From NCBI GenBank assembly GCA_958298945.1, contig OY282605.1, positions 39,844,811 through 39,908,810 on the forward strand: a DNA stretch of 64,000 nucleotides, given 5' to 3'. Both the position numbers and the translations under genes were made by a program. A model generated the notes under the pieces. The model ran no database searches. It saw only the letters and a list, made by a program, of their open reading frames with translations, and had not been told where the DNA came from. Below are positions 38,540 through 51,051 of this stretch, piece after piece (position 1 is the stretch's first letter; the number at the start of each line of letters is the position of its first letter). This DNA is from Atherix ibis. Taxonomy: Eukaryota > Arthropoda > Insecta > Diptera > Athericidae.

Positions 38540-39390
38540 AATGCACGAACTATTCGTGCAAGAGGCCTTAAAAATTAACCTAGAAAAATGGTCGGTTCGT
38601 GCAATTTCGCACGAACAAAATTCGTACATGGTACGGGTCTTCTGATGAATTCTATTTAACGTTGCACGAATTTCCAGAGGTATTTTGCATAAATCAAGAC
38701 GTCAGCCACTATGGAACGATCCAAAGTCATGGATATTTTGAATTCGTGCAACTATTTGACACATTCCAAGTGATTTTGGCGCGGATGTCACTTTTTTTTT
38801 AAATTGGTCTTGTTCTACGGTGAGTGATTTTTTAAGTGAATACATTATTTTTATTTTTTATTTTTCTAAATTTGTTTTATGTTTGGTATGAAACATGGCA
38901 GACGATCGGTAACAAATTGGCCATAAAAAATTCCTTTACCACCTTTCAGTAGGCACCATCTGTCAACCGATTTCGAAGACATGACCGAATCCACAAAGTG
39001 ATTTTTTCCTGAAAAAGAAACGTACCAAATGTCAACTGCCTATGACATCTCTATTTTTATAATATTTTAACGACCAAGTTATAAAACTGAGAAAATAAAA
39101 TAATAAAGATTAATTCACAGAAGAACTCAAAGTGTCGGTAATCAAATGACAAGCGACCAAAACTGACATTTGCCAATATTGCGCGATCGTCGCACGAACT
39201 TTTTGGTTTTTGCGGATGTATAGAAATGACAAGGCGTGTGATATATGTACGAACTGGTTCGTGCACTTGTTCGTGAAATACCCACTATTCGAAAGTTCAT
39301 GCATACCATATAAAAAATTCATGCATTGCAAAAACTGAGCGAACTTCTCACAAACTGGTTCGTGCAGTTGCACGAACAGTGCTTTCTCAA
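38540..39390. repeat. Cluster of GTTCGTGCA / TGCACGAAC motifs
   Basis: About eleven occurrences of TTCGTGCA or its complement TGCACGAA, exact or with one mismatch, lie within 850 bp (around 38545, 38553, 38593, 38607, 38663, 38742, 39193, 39258, 39268, 39355 and 39367), in both orientations and often paired head to head. The rest of the window has almost none. The left and right thirds are roughly inverted with respect to each other, which suggests a foldback element, but I could not define its ends. Confidence 0.5.
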
Positions 39391-39439
39391 CTTTAGGCTA
39401 GACATTAATGATGGCAGAATAAAATACTTGGTAGTAGCG

Positions 39440-39830
39440 TTGGCATCAAAGTCATAAGATATTTAAAATGCTGCTCTCGATGGCAGAAGTACTCACCGTC
39501 TCATCATTACGATAGATCCGTGGATGAAAATATGCTCTCGTGAGATTAGCTACGACCTGTCGCAACTGTTAACAGAACATGAATGATTTTGGGCTTACTA
39601 ATATCACATTAAATTGGACTATAGACCACTGTGCCTTTCTTGTCATGGGGTGGGGAATAGTGCGAAAAACATTTTCTTTTACTGCACCCGATTTTGTGCG
39701 GAACCGGAGGAGCCACAGAAGTGTGTTGTCAGGATTCTGATGCCAGGATAGCATCGTGGCTTGATGTTGGACTCGCGGATGCTTTGGGATGCTGACGATG
39801 TTTTTTGATAAAAGTACTGAAAAAACTTCG
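39440..39830 (+). mobile_element. R1-clade LINE C-terminal remnant
   Basis: Plus-strand frames give ISYDLSQLLTEHE.FWAY, then PLCLSCHGVGNSAKNIFFYC and TRFCAEPEEPQKCVVRIL. This is the order Y-x2-TQFLTGHG-x-F, then C-x2-C...EH-x4-C, then PRF, typical of the end of R1-group reverse transcriptase ORFs. The conserved His of the zinc element is replaced by Asn (KNIFFYC) and stops are present. The matching part of another R1-like copy is at about 55390-55560. Confidence 0.6.
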
Positions 39831-40284
39831 TTTGGATGAGTGACAACAGAGGAAGTAGTGACAATCTATCAGAGTGATGATTTTAATAAACTCCTCTAAT
39901 GCCCAACCAAGTAAGTGAATTAAAAACCCACACTTTCTTTTGATAATTTCATTCCTTACTACAATAAGAAAAAAATATCTTCGAAACAGTGGAATCGTTA
40001 TCCTATCTTGGGTCAAGCATTGGAGCCGATAACATCATGAAAGAAAATCTTAGCATATGACTGCCGTAAACTAAATGAGGCCACTTTAATAAGTCTAAAA
40101 TTAGTTGCTCCGAAAGGGGACATAAGTCTTAACAGTCTTCATGAATTTTTATGAAATTTGGACTGCTCGCTAATGATGGAAAAACAAACCAGAAAAAGGT
40201 GGCAACTTTGGAATCGCGGACAGATTACTAGGGTCTATAGCTTTCAAAGAGCTCATTTTAGTTAGCTTAAATTAATTTGTCCGA

Positions 40285-41180
40285 AATAAAATGCAACTTG
40301 CGCATAACTTGCAGATAATATTCCTTATTGACCGTTCTACCTTGTGGCAAGAACTCATGATGCACCCCGCCCCTGCAATCGAAAAAAACTGTAAGCAAAA
40401 CCTTCAAATTCGACCGAACTTAACGCGCTTTTTTCGTTCTTTGCTCATGCGGCAGCTTCCATTGGGATGCTTGAGCTTTGGTTTCTACGTCATAACAATA
40501 AACCCAAGATTCGTCACCAGTTATGATATTCTGGAGCAAATTTGGGTCGTCGCCCAGAGTTTAACAGCACCGTAGCAATGTTATTGCGATGCTGTTTTTG
40601 GTCGAAATTGAGCAATTTTGGTACGAATTTCGCGGTGACCCGTCTCACGACCAAATCATTGGTAAAAATCGAACGGCACGAGCCAATCGATATGTTTAAG
40701 TCCTCAGCAACTAACGGTGATTCGACGATTGGTCAATACTATTTTCTTCACTTTATCAATGTTTTCGTCTGTTGTTGACCTGCTCGGGCGTCCGGCACGC
40801 TTTTCGTCGTTCACATCTTTTCAGCCCTCTCAGAAAACATTTTGTACCACCGATAAACGTTGCTTCAATCCAAAGTAGCTTCACCATATGCCACAGTCAA
40901 TATTCGGAATGCGTCCGAGCAATTAATTTTGTTTTTCACACAAACTTTGATACAGATTCGTTGATCCATTTTTTGGAATGGGCAAAAATCTAAGACGAGC
41001 CAAAACACGTGCAAGCAAAGCAGCTGTCAAAAATTAACTGAACATTCAAAATGGCCGAACTTGTCGGTATAAGCGAGAGACATGAATACCAACATAACGC
41101 CACAAAAAATCGAAAATCGAATATACATAACCCGCGGAAATTCGAAATTCGATACTTTTTGAACAGACCTCGTTTTTGAG
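40285..41180 (-). mobile_element. Mariner family M1, copy 2 (deleted at the C-terminal end)
   Basis: The right end carries the terminal repeat ACTTTTTGAACAGACCTCGT (41157-41176). Minus-strand transposase runs from MDQRICIKVCVKNKINCSDAF near 40970 through LTVAYGEATLD, a RAGQ linker, ILLQNIITGDESWVYCYD near 40525 (first catalytic Asp), QSSSIPMEAAA and the GRGAS block near 40370. It ends abruptly at 40290 before the HDNAPAH block. Frameshifted. Confidence 0.8.
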
Positions 41181-41889
41181 CTTACCTCTCAAAACGGCGC
41201 AAGCCAGGGGACGCTAAAATATGTTGGAATTGTTCAGATGAAAGACTTTTGCATGAAACCGGGACGTCTAGCATTTTTTAATTTAATAAGCCCCTACTAA
41301 ACTCCCAATTGTCCTATCAATTATAGACGCACATAGTTATTTTTTATACTTTTGATGATTAAATGTGATGTATATTAAATGCCAGGTGCACTTATAAGAG
41401 TTTTATCTTTACAAATTTTACCCTCGAATAATCAAAACAATTTTTCAAAACAGCCATCGGAACTTTTGGCTACCAAAGAAGTTTTCTTCAGGATCAATAA
41501 TTAATATTTTGTATACAATAAAAAAAAATCTATATTTTGTCTCAGGTCCTTAATGTATTCACAGCCTTGAGTAAGTACTTTTACCAACGGATTCGTTTAA
41601 AAATAATTTGAATTCTCAAGAAAAAGTGCTTTTGCTTTCAAGTCTATTCAAGATAAAAACTTTTGGTACCATACATTTGACCTGTTTTTAAATTAAAGGT
41701 TAAGGAAAGGACAATATTTGGGATATTCATGACAATATATAATTAAAAGAAAAATCCTTTTTTTTTAAATATTATTATATTACTTAAAATAATTATATTT
41801 ACTATTATTAAATAAGAGAATTAATAAACACAGTCTTTTAATCACAAATTGATCACTTAAGTGCTGGTGCAAATTTTCTTCTCTGCCAT

Positions 41890-43531
<1,642 letters not shown>

Positions 43532-43577
43532 TTTGAAAAGTCTACTTTTCTAATGAAGATTCCTGATCTGTTCATCC

Positions 43578-43652
43578 TTTTATAACGACAGTACCGTCGT
43601 AGTTTGTCATTTTTTTATCGATGGCAACTGAAATCTTATCATTTTTGATAAG
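43578..43652 (-). promoter_or_regulatory. TATA box and paired GATA sites of amylase 2
   Basis: Minus-strand TATAAAA at 43584-43578, 47 bp upstream of the ATG at 43531. Just upstream, CTTATC at 43635-43640 and GATAAG at 43647-43652 form an inverted pair of GATA-factor sites 6 bp apart. GATA factors drive midgut genes in insects, which would fit a digestive enzyme; the regulatory role is inference. Confidence 0.55.
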
Positions 43653-44690
43653 ACCTTGTAACCTGAAATGATCACAACAATTCCATTCAACAATAAAAAA
43701 ATGGTCAGTTCAACGATTTTTTAGTTGCTCGAAAATAACAAAATTTCTGGTCTTATCGATAATGAAGAGAAGTAAACAAAAACAGTGACATCATAAATAT
43801 CAACTGTTTTCACGAAAATACTTTTTGAAAAACATGCGCTCGTACATGTTCGTGTATTGTTAATCGAATTTTGTGTAAGTCCAAAGGTGCCCTTCATTTC
43901 GAAAAAATAAGTGTGCTCAATCAAGAACAACAAAAAACAATGATTCATATCATATTATGTTATTAGGTTTTGGGTTTTATTTTTATTTGGACATTATGGA
44001 TGACGAGCCCCTTTAGGGTATATGGCCATAATTGAAAATTGGAGTGTTTATGTTTATTCGTTCCACACTATCGTAAGTTTTTGTTTTTCATAAAATTAAT
44101 CCAAATTAATGATTATTATCTGATTTGATGTGAATTGTTTTCCTAATGTTTATCTGAAATATTTATTGCTGTTTAGTTGTTTATTTAATTTTTTAACTAA
44201 ACTTTACCCTCCATGGATGAAAACATTGGTTGTTTTCCTAAAACCTGGCACACGACTTATAAAAATAATTTGGTACGTGTACAAAAACGTACAAAAATTA
44301 TTCTCGATTTGTCGGATTTTTTTTTCTTTATCAAAAAAATATTAAATTATTAATATTTGAACAAAGCAAAATTGATCCTTTAAAGGTTAGAAGAGGATAG
44401 CGAAAACAATCAAAATACAAGCTGTTTTAAAGGTAGACTTACAAATTTAATTTGATACTATTTGTTAGTTTTTATTTAGTAACAATAGAGAAGGAAGGTT
44501 AACCTTCAACAATGTGTAAAAGCATCTCAAGAGAGAACCTCATCAATTAGATCGGAGTAATGTTCTAATTTTGAAGGACATGGTACAGTGTTCACTAGCC
44601 CAAAGTTTGACACCATCTAAGAATAGGAGGCTAAACTGACAATATTGCTGGGGTGCAAGAAAGTCTATCTAAATGTCCTGGATCCTCATA
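43653..44690. other. Spacer, nothing recognised
   Basis: AT-rich. Small open frames without known motifs. Confidence 0.45.
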
Positions 44691-44940
44691 AGGTGGGTCT
44701 TTTTTTAGCCAAAAAATTGAAACAGTATAAAAAATCTAGCCCAGAGATCATATCAGCTTCACATACAAGATCCTAATTTTTTACAGGAAATTGACAACGA
44801 CTAACATAGTACATTTTGACTTAAATGGCTTTGTTAAAAAATAAAATATTTTGGGGAACTCCAGACGCAATTTATAAGCGAGCTTTACACTCTCGTATAG
44901 CGACTCTGTAGGACGGTGTTTCGGTAAGCAGTTTAGCAAA
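44690..44940 (+). mobile_element. Degenerate DUF4817-type transposase fragment
   Basis: Near 44807-44900 the mixed frames HFDLNGFVKK and GTPDAIYKRALHS resemble the transposase run DEAHFxLNGFVNKQN to WGxENPHVIxExPLHP. It ends where the M1 mariner at 44943 begins, so it is probably the target of that insertion. Weak. Confidence 0.35.
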
Positions 44941-44942
44941 TT

Positions 44943-45855
44943 AGTTCAAAAAGTATCGTGAATTTTAAATTTTCGCGGGTTACGTATATTCGAATTTCGA
45001 TTTTTTGTGGCGTTATGTTGGTACTCATGTCTCTCACTTATGCCGACAAGTTCGGCCATTTGGAATGTTCTGTTAATTTTTGGCAGCTGTTTTGCTTGCA
45101 CGTGTTTTGGCTCGTCTTCGATTTTTGCCCATTCCAAAAAATGGATCAAAGAATCTGCATCAAATTTTTTGTGAAAAACAAAATTAATTGTGCAAACGCA
45201 TTCCGAATGTTGACTGTGGCATATGGTGAAGCTACCTTGGACCGAAGCAACGTTTATTGGTGGTGGTACAAAATGTTCTCACAGGGCCGAGAAGATGTGA
45301 ACTACGAACAGCCAAGCTCGGTCGAATGTGAAGGTTTTGCATCATGAGTTCTTGCCACAGGGTAAAACGGTCAATAATAAATATTACCTGCAAGTTATTC
45401 GCAAGTTGCGCTAAGCAATCCGCCAGAAACTCACGGATTTGTGGAAGAACAAAAACTGAGTTTTGAACCATGATAACGCCCCTGCTCACGCATCGTTGCT
45501 TGTGCGCGAATTTTTGGCCGAAAACAGCACACTTATAATGCCGCAGCCACCGTATTCCCCAGATCTGGCCTCCTGTGACTTTTTGTTGTTCCCGAAACTG
45601 AAGAGCCCCATGAAAGAACGACGCTACGCTACGATTGAGGAGATAAAGACGTCATCGAAGGAGGAACTGAACAAGATCACACAAAATGATTTTTTTAAGT
45701 GCTTCAAGGATTGGAAAAAACATTGGCATAAGTGTACTCGTATAATATCTGGTGGGATTTACTTTGAAGAGGACAAAATAGATATTCATGAATAAATAAA
45801 TAATTTTTGAAAAAACACAAAATTCGCGTTATTTTTTTAACAGACCTCGTATTTA
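44943..45855 (+). mobile_element. Mariner family M1, copy 3 (internal deletion)
   Basis: Starts with GTTCAAAAAGTATCGTGAAT. An N-terminal frame runs from MDQRICIKFFVKNKINCANA to FSQGREDVNYE. A deletion of several hundred bp then joins directly to a region just before the catalytic middle (AAGCTCGGTCGAATGTGAAG). The C-terminal frame at 45463-45795 is open and contains MNHDNAPAHASLLVREFLAE and YSPDLASCDFLLFPKLKSP, so the second and third Asp survive while the first is deleted. The right terminal region is present twice: ACAGACCTCGT at 45841-45851, with the preceding AAAACACAAAATTCGCG repeated at 45866. Confidence 0.85.
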
Positions 45856-46261
45856 TAATTTTTGAAAAAACACAAAATTCGCGATATTTTTTTTGAACAA
45901 TGCCACGTCACACTCTGGACTGATTATAATAAAAATTTCGCAACCAAAGTCGCCTGTTTAAATTATGTCGAAAAATAGATAAGCCAATTAACCCCTCTTG
46001 CCAACCCAATATTTAACAGGCTCCAAAAATTCTTGTTTTGGTACTAAAAAAGAGGTCCTCGGTAACAAACCTTATTAATAAATGAACAACTAAAAAGGAA
46101 ATCATTGAGAAATACCTGAAAATCTATAAAATCATATTGCAAAATCTTATTAAAAGAGCAGATAACATTTCAAGTCCATAAAAAAATAATTTTGCTCAAT
46201 CAAACCATTGATTTTTATATCAATTCAAATGTAAACAAAAATTTGAACTTTGCGCCATTTG

Positions 46262-47112
46262 TGCGATGAAGTGTTGCCAACGAAAAAACAAGACAGCTTG
46301 ACAGCTGACAGTTTAAGGTTATAAAAAATGAAACGCTACACAAAACAACAACGCGTTTTCAATATTGTGCAATATTTAAAAAAAAATAAAGGTTTGCCCG
46401 CTAAAATTCGAACAAAATCATCTTCAGCGATGAAGCACATTTTCATCTTGATGGCATGGTTAATCGAGAAAATTGTCATATTTGCGGTTCATAAAATCCA
46501 CGCGTGGTTATTGAGAGAAAAATGCATCCACAACATGTTAGTTTTTGGTGCCGATTTTGGGCCGGAAGCATGATCGGACCATTCCTGCTCTCTATTGCGA
46601 CATGAAACCCAGAATTTGTGCCTAAATTCTAAGATATTAATTGGTGCTCCCTATAGTGATGTGAAAATCCAGAATTTGCTTCTAAATTCCAAGATATGGA
46701 TATGGATGACATGTGGTTTTAACAAAACGGTGCCACATGCCATGCAGTCCTATAACCAATTCAATTACTGCGTGAGTCAATTCTTCTCTCCTATATTTTG
46801 GGACATTCTATTGTATATATATTCTAACCGCCACGATACTAAACACCATTTGGCGGCAAAGGACAACTGGATAAGGGATCATAACCCGACTTTTTTTTAT
46901 CTAAACTTAGAAATGTTAATTAAAACTATATATAAAATGACACCACAACCTTTACAACATAGCAAATATTTTTCTTTAATGGGCAAAAATTCCCGAAGAC
47001 CCGTAATTTCGAGGTTTTACACAAGATCGTATGATTTGATGCCGTTGTATTTTTTATCGGATGATTTTATTTGCGGTTTGGTTTTTTATATTTTTATTTT
47101 TGATACGTGATG
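46262..47112 (+). mobile_element. DUF4817-type transposon, second family, copy 1
   Basis: The leader TGACAGCTGACAGTTTAAGGTTAT is followed by the start MKRYTKQQRVFNIVQYLKKN, which pairs with TGACAGCTGACAGTTCAGGGTTAT and MERCTKEKHVFIVEQYFGN at 59876. After a deletion, FSDEAHF-like text (FILMAWLIEKIVIFAVHKI in a shifted frame), then the C-terminal FYTRSYDLMPLYFLSDDF, corresponding to the usual RSCDLTPLDFFLWGY. Several frameshifts. Confidence 0.7.
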
Positions 47113-47134
47113 TGTGTTAAAGTTTAAAGTGCTC

Positions 47135-48037
47135 AGTTAGCATTTGCATTTTATCATAAAAAGACTTACACTGAAACAATGTCCACCAAATATTGAATTA
47201 TATTATCAAAATTCGTGCTGTGTGAAAAATTTATTTTGGTCACTTCGACCATTTTATAGTCGTCATAATCGACCTGCTGAGCCAAAAATTAAAGCCATTG
47301 TGATAAATTTTCACAGCAATTTGATGCTATTTGACATCAAACCATCAACCCATATGCGTCCAGTGTTGGTGAAGAACACGATTTGTCCATTCGTCGCTGT
47401 TCACAGCTATTACTAGAATATGTGGAAGATTTTACGCAAATATATTGCTATGAAAGCCTATAAAAAATAGCTCGTGCAAAAACTGAGGCCGAACAACCAT
47501 GCAAAAAACTGAGGCGTCAAATATTCGATTTTTGAGGAAAATCCTTTTTTTTTACCAAAAAATTGCGTTCAGCAACGAAGCTTATTTTTAGTTAAATGGC
47601 TGAGTGAATAAGCAAAATCGTTCCATTTGTTCTGATGAATAAACACAGGTAAGACATTAACTGCTATTACATCCAATAAAATATACTGTTTCGTGGAATT
47701 AACGGTTCGTATTTCTTTAAAGGTGACGCTGCCAGCAACGTTATCGAACTTTTTTCGTGAAAAATGCAAGAACTGCATTTGGTCAGCATGTGGTTTCAAG
47801 AAGACGGCACTACATGCCATAGATTACGTGACACAATAGACATTTTCAAATATGAGTTTGGAGAGCAATTTAACTCACGTTTCGGACCGGTGAGTTGCCG
47901 CCTAAGATCGTTCGATTTGATGCCTCTTGACTGCTTTTTTTGGGGCTACGTATGTCGATAAACCAGCGTCACTTACACCCTTAGAAAGCAGCATTACACG
48001 TGTCATTAGCGAGATACCAAACGAGATGCGCGAAAAG
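47135..48037 (+). mobile_element. DUF4817-type transposon, third family
   Basis: Reads IELYYQNSCCVKNLFWSLRP, then FYSRHNRPAEPKIKAIV and DIKPSTHMRPVLVKN in one frame (47170-47360). The catalytic DEAHFWLNG equivalent follows near 47570, FKKTALHA near 47800 (usual QQDGATCHTA), RSFDLMPLDCFFWGYV near 47905, and the C-terminal TPLESSITRVISEIPNEMRE near 47980. Broken by frameshifts and an internal deletion. The relative at 55850-56410 is in the opposite orientation. Confidence 0.75.
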
Positions 48038-48119
48038 GTGTCAGGTCCGGACTATAATGTGGATGCATTAAGAAATTCCCAACTAAGGTCCCGCATTTTC
48101 TAGAGAGTCACTATAGTCT
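48038..48119 (-). mobile_element. M3-like mariner fragment, left part of the insertion target
   Basis: The minus strand reads KTIVTL.KMRDLSWEFL, equivalent to the mariner run HTSxVTxQKxRxLGWxVL. Its continuation on the other side of the M2 element (49416-49480) reads IIHQDKARP, the residues that precede it in an intact transposase. The M2 copy therefore inserted into an older mariner. Confidence 0.55.
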
Positions 48120-48121
48120 TA

Positions 48122-49413
48122 CGAGGGTCATTCAACAAGTACTTAGCCTACAAAAGAAAAACGAAAATTTTGGAAAGGTGGCAATTTATTTTTCCACATA
48201 ATCTCCTTCAAGCTCGATACACTTGGCCCAGCGATGCTCTAACTTTTTTAACCCGTCCAAAAAATACATTTTCTCGAGGGAAGCAAAATAGGCCTCCGTG
48301 GCAACGATGACTTCCTCATTCGACCCAAATATATTCCCGGCGAGTGATTTTTTCAGGTTTGGAAACAAAAAGTAGTCACAGGGGGCCAAATCTGGAGAGT
48401 ACGGTGAATGGGGCAGCAATTCGTAGCGCAATTCGACCAATTTGGCCATGGCGACGGCGGAGGTGTGAGCCGGCGCGTTGTCGTCGTGGAACAGCACTTT
48501 TTTCTTCACAAAGCGGGGCCGCTTTTTCTTCAATTCGACGTCAAATCGGCCCAATAAGTCAGCATAGTAGCGCCCCGTGATTGTTTAACCCTTCTCGAGG
48601 TAATCGATGTGGATCACACCTTGTGAATCCCAGAAAACGGTGGCCATCACCTTTCCGGCCGATCGAACAGTCTTTGCCTTCTTCGGAGCACGTTCGCCGG
48701 GTGAAGTCCACTGTTTCGACTGTTCCTTGGTCTCTGGTGTGTACCAGTGAATCCATGTTTCGTCGACGGTCACGAAACGATGCAAGAACTCCGCTGGATT
48801 ACGCTGAAACAGCGCCAAACACGTCGCCGATGTGGTCTCACGGTTGCGCTTGTTTTTCGGTGTGAGCAAACACGGCACCCATCGCGCTGACAGCTTTCTC
48901 ATGCCCAGTTCTTCGTGTAGAATATGATGCACCATTCCTACTGCGATGCCCACAGTCTCAGCTATCTCGTGAACCTTTAATCGACGGTCTGCCAACACGA
49001 GATCGTGGACTTTTTTAACGTTTTCCTCCGTAGCAGCCGTTTTCGGGGCACCTGGGCGTGGCTCATCAAAAACCGACGTGCGGCCATGAACAAACTCGTT
49101 GAACAAATTCTTGACGGTCGCCATCGAAGGAGAAGAGTCACCATATACAGCATCCAAGCGACCTTTGATTTTGCTGCGTGTTTTCCCTTCCAAAAACAAG
49201 AATCTAATCACCGAACGATATTGTTCTTTTTCCATTTTTGTGCAACCGACCGACACGCTCGCTTTCAAAGGCTCTCAAAACAAAATTAATGTAGGGAATC
49301 AACTGAAACTTTGACAGTAGGCTACCAAAAAAATGTACTGCACGATGGTAAATTTTTTTTGTGACAGCAGTTCCATCGGGCGGTGAGGCTAAGTACTTGT
49401 TGAATGACCTTCG
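48122..49413 (-). mobile_element. Mariner family M2, copy 2 (complete, one nonsense codon)
   Basis: Length 1292 bp, with inverted ends CGAGGGTCATTCAACAAGTA and TACTTGTTGAATGACCTTCG and flanking TA at 48120-48121 and 49414-49415. The minus-strand frame runs from MEKEQYRSVIRFLFLEGKTR through the helix-turn-helix region, VTVDETWIHWYTPETKEQSK (first catalytic Asp), SAGKVMATVFWDSQGVIHID, HDDNAPAHTSAVAMAKLVEL (second Asp) and YSPDLAPCDYFLFPN (third Asp, DD34D) to LEGDYVEK. The only interruption seen is a TAA at 48585-48587, where copy 1 has a Lys codon; both sides are in the same frame. This is the youngest-looking transposon here and cannot make full-length transposase without suppression of that stop. 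Confidence 0.93.
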
Positions 49414-49415
49414 TA

Positions 49416-49485
49416 AGTGGCCTAGCTTTGTCCTGATGGATAATTTTGTCCGCTTCTGGTCAATCGCTAGCTTCAAAATTGGACC
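49416..49485 (-). mobile_element. M3-like mariner fragment, right part of the insertion target
   Basis: The minus strand reads LKLAIDQKRTKLSIR and, in a shifted frame, IIHQDKARP, matching the mariner stretch LKxAIxQKRPxLxxR then FHQDNARPHTS found in M3 (24300-24350). It forms the other side of the M2 insertion site. Confidence 0.5.
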
Positions 49486-49489
49486 TCTA

Positions 49490-51040
49490 GCATGAAATCA
49501 TTTAAAACCACAATTTACATTAAATAATTTTCAAAAAAGGAAAAGGAAAACATTGATTTATCGAAAATTTTGAACACTTGTAATTCTTCTTGGTTTTTTT
49601 GGAAATTTAAGAACTGAACACTTAAAATGTCACCCGTTATTTATTTTATAGGTGCAGATATGTCTTCTCTGTATATGTGTACCATACTCCAAACAAGTTA
49701 TTTAAAAAAAAATGAAAGAATCATTTACAATTTGATTAAAAGAAATTATTTCAATGCAAAAACTCATACCAAAAAAAAAAATATTTACTTAAGAAAAAAT
49801 ATTTCAATAAAAAAACTTGTACCAAAAATTTGCCATCCTCGAATTATTATTCATTTAAATTTATTTAACCCAATTGCCATCTATTTAAAATGATAATTTA
49901 TCTACAACAGAATAGCTCATGTTCACTTTAATAAAATTTCTCCAGAAATTCTGTGTTAATTTATACAAAACTTCCTGTTTACCATTTCAGATACTAATTG
50001 AACTGACAGCATAAAAATGCCAAAATTTACATAAAATCAACAACAACAACAACAAAAAATTAAAATAAAAACACTTGTTCGTAAATAGAATAAACTTTCG
50101 AACAGGTTGTTGTTATTTGTAAGATAAGTTTTCATTCACTTCATTAAATTTTCGTAAAAATAATTAAAAGATTCTCAAAGCTTTTATCAATTTTATTTTC
50201 ATTTCTCGCCCGTATTTAAGAAAAACTGTTTTAAGATTTTAGGAAATTTATTTTTATATTTATCCTAACTTACTTGTTGGGAAAACAAAAACTTCTATGA
50301 TAATAAGATAATATTTTTTAAGCAAAAAACTTTCGACATTAAATAACATTTAATGTGCAAAAAACAAAACAAAATCGGCTCTATGCCAACTGATCAATCA
50401 CCTTTTCTTTCTGTTTAGTTTTAATTTTAGTTAGAGCGTAATTTTAGATTTTCTTTGTTTTCATTGTAAAAATATTTACTTTCAATTAAAAAAAAAAAAG
50501 AGGAAAAATAACTTTATTCTCACCTTCACTTCTTCAACTTTTTTTATTTTTAAACTATAATCGTTTCCTCACTATTTTTAAAAAAAAAAAGTTTCTTCGC
50601 TTTTAGCAAATTATGATTTAAATAATATTTTCATAATATACAAAATATTTGACTGTAAATATAAAATTAAAAAAAATTGCACTGATTAAAAATTGCCACC
50701 ACTATTCACGATGAACTTGAAGATATAACGAATCTGTCAGTACTAAGCACTTAAGATAAGATTGCAGGCAATTTTATAATTACTTCGTTCAAAAAAAAAA
50801 AAAAAAAACAACAAAAAATTTGCATTTTATTCAGCAAAAATATATTTGCATATTTCTTGGCAGACACCAAATAAAAGCCCAAAAATTTTCGATATTCTCT
50901 TATAAGAAAAGTTTTCCGATAATAAAACCAACAAAGAAATTCGATTTCAAATTAAAATAGTAAATTTATTTCTATTAACACAGACTCTTTTTAAAATTTA
51001 TATACAATATAATAAGAAGAAATATAATAGAAAATATAAT
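49490..51040. other. AT-rich spacer between transposons and the LRR gene
   Basis: No coding similarity. A (CAA)n tract lies at 50040-50055. This side is downstream of the minus-strand LRR gene; AATAAA-type strings are too frequent to pick a signal. Confidence 0.5.
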
Positions 51041-51051
51041 AATAAAAATAA

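Noticed and set aside
49627..49893. 88-residue Lys/Ile/Asn-rich frame
   Set aside because: Composition equals that of random AT-rich DNA; no motif and no neighbours.
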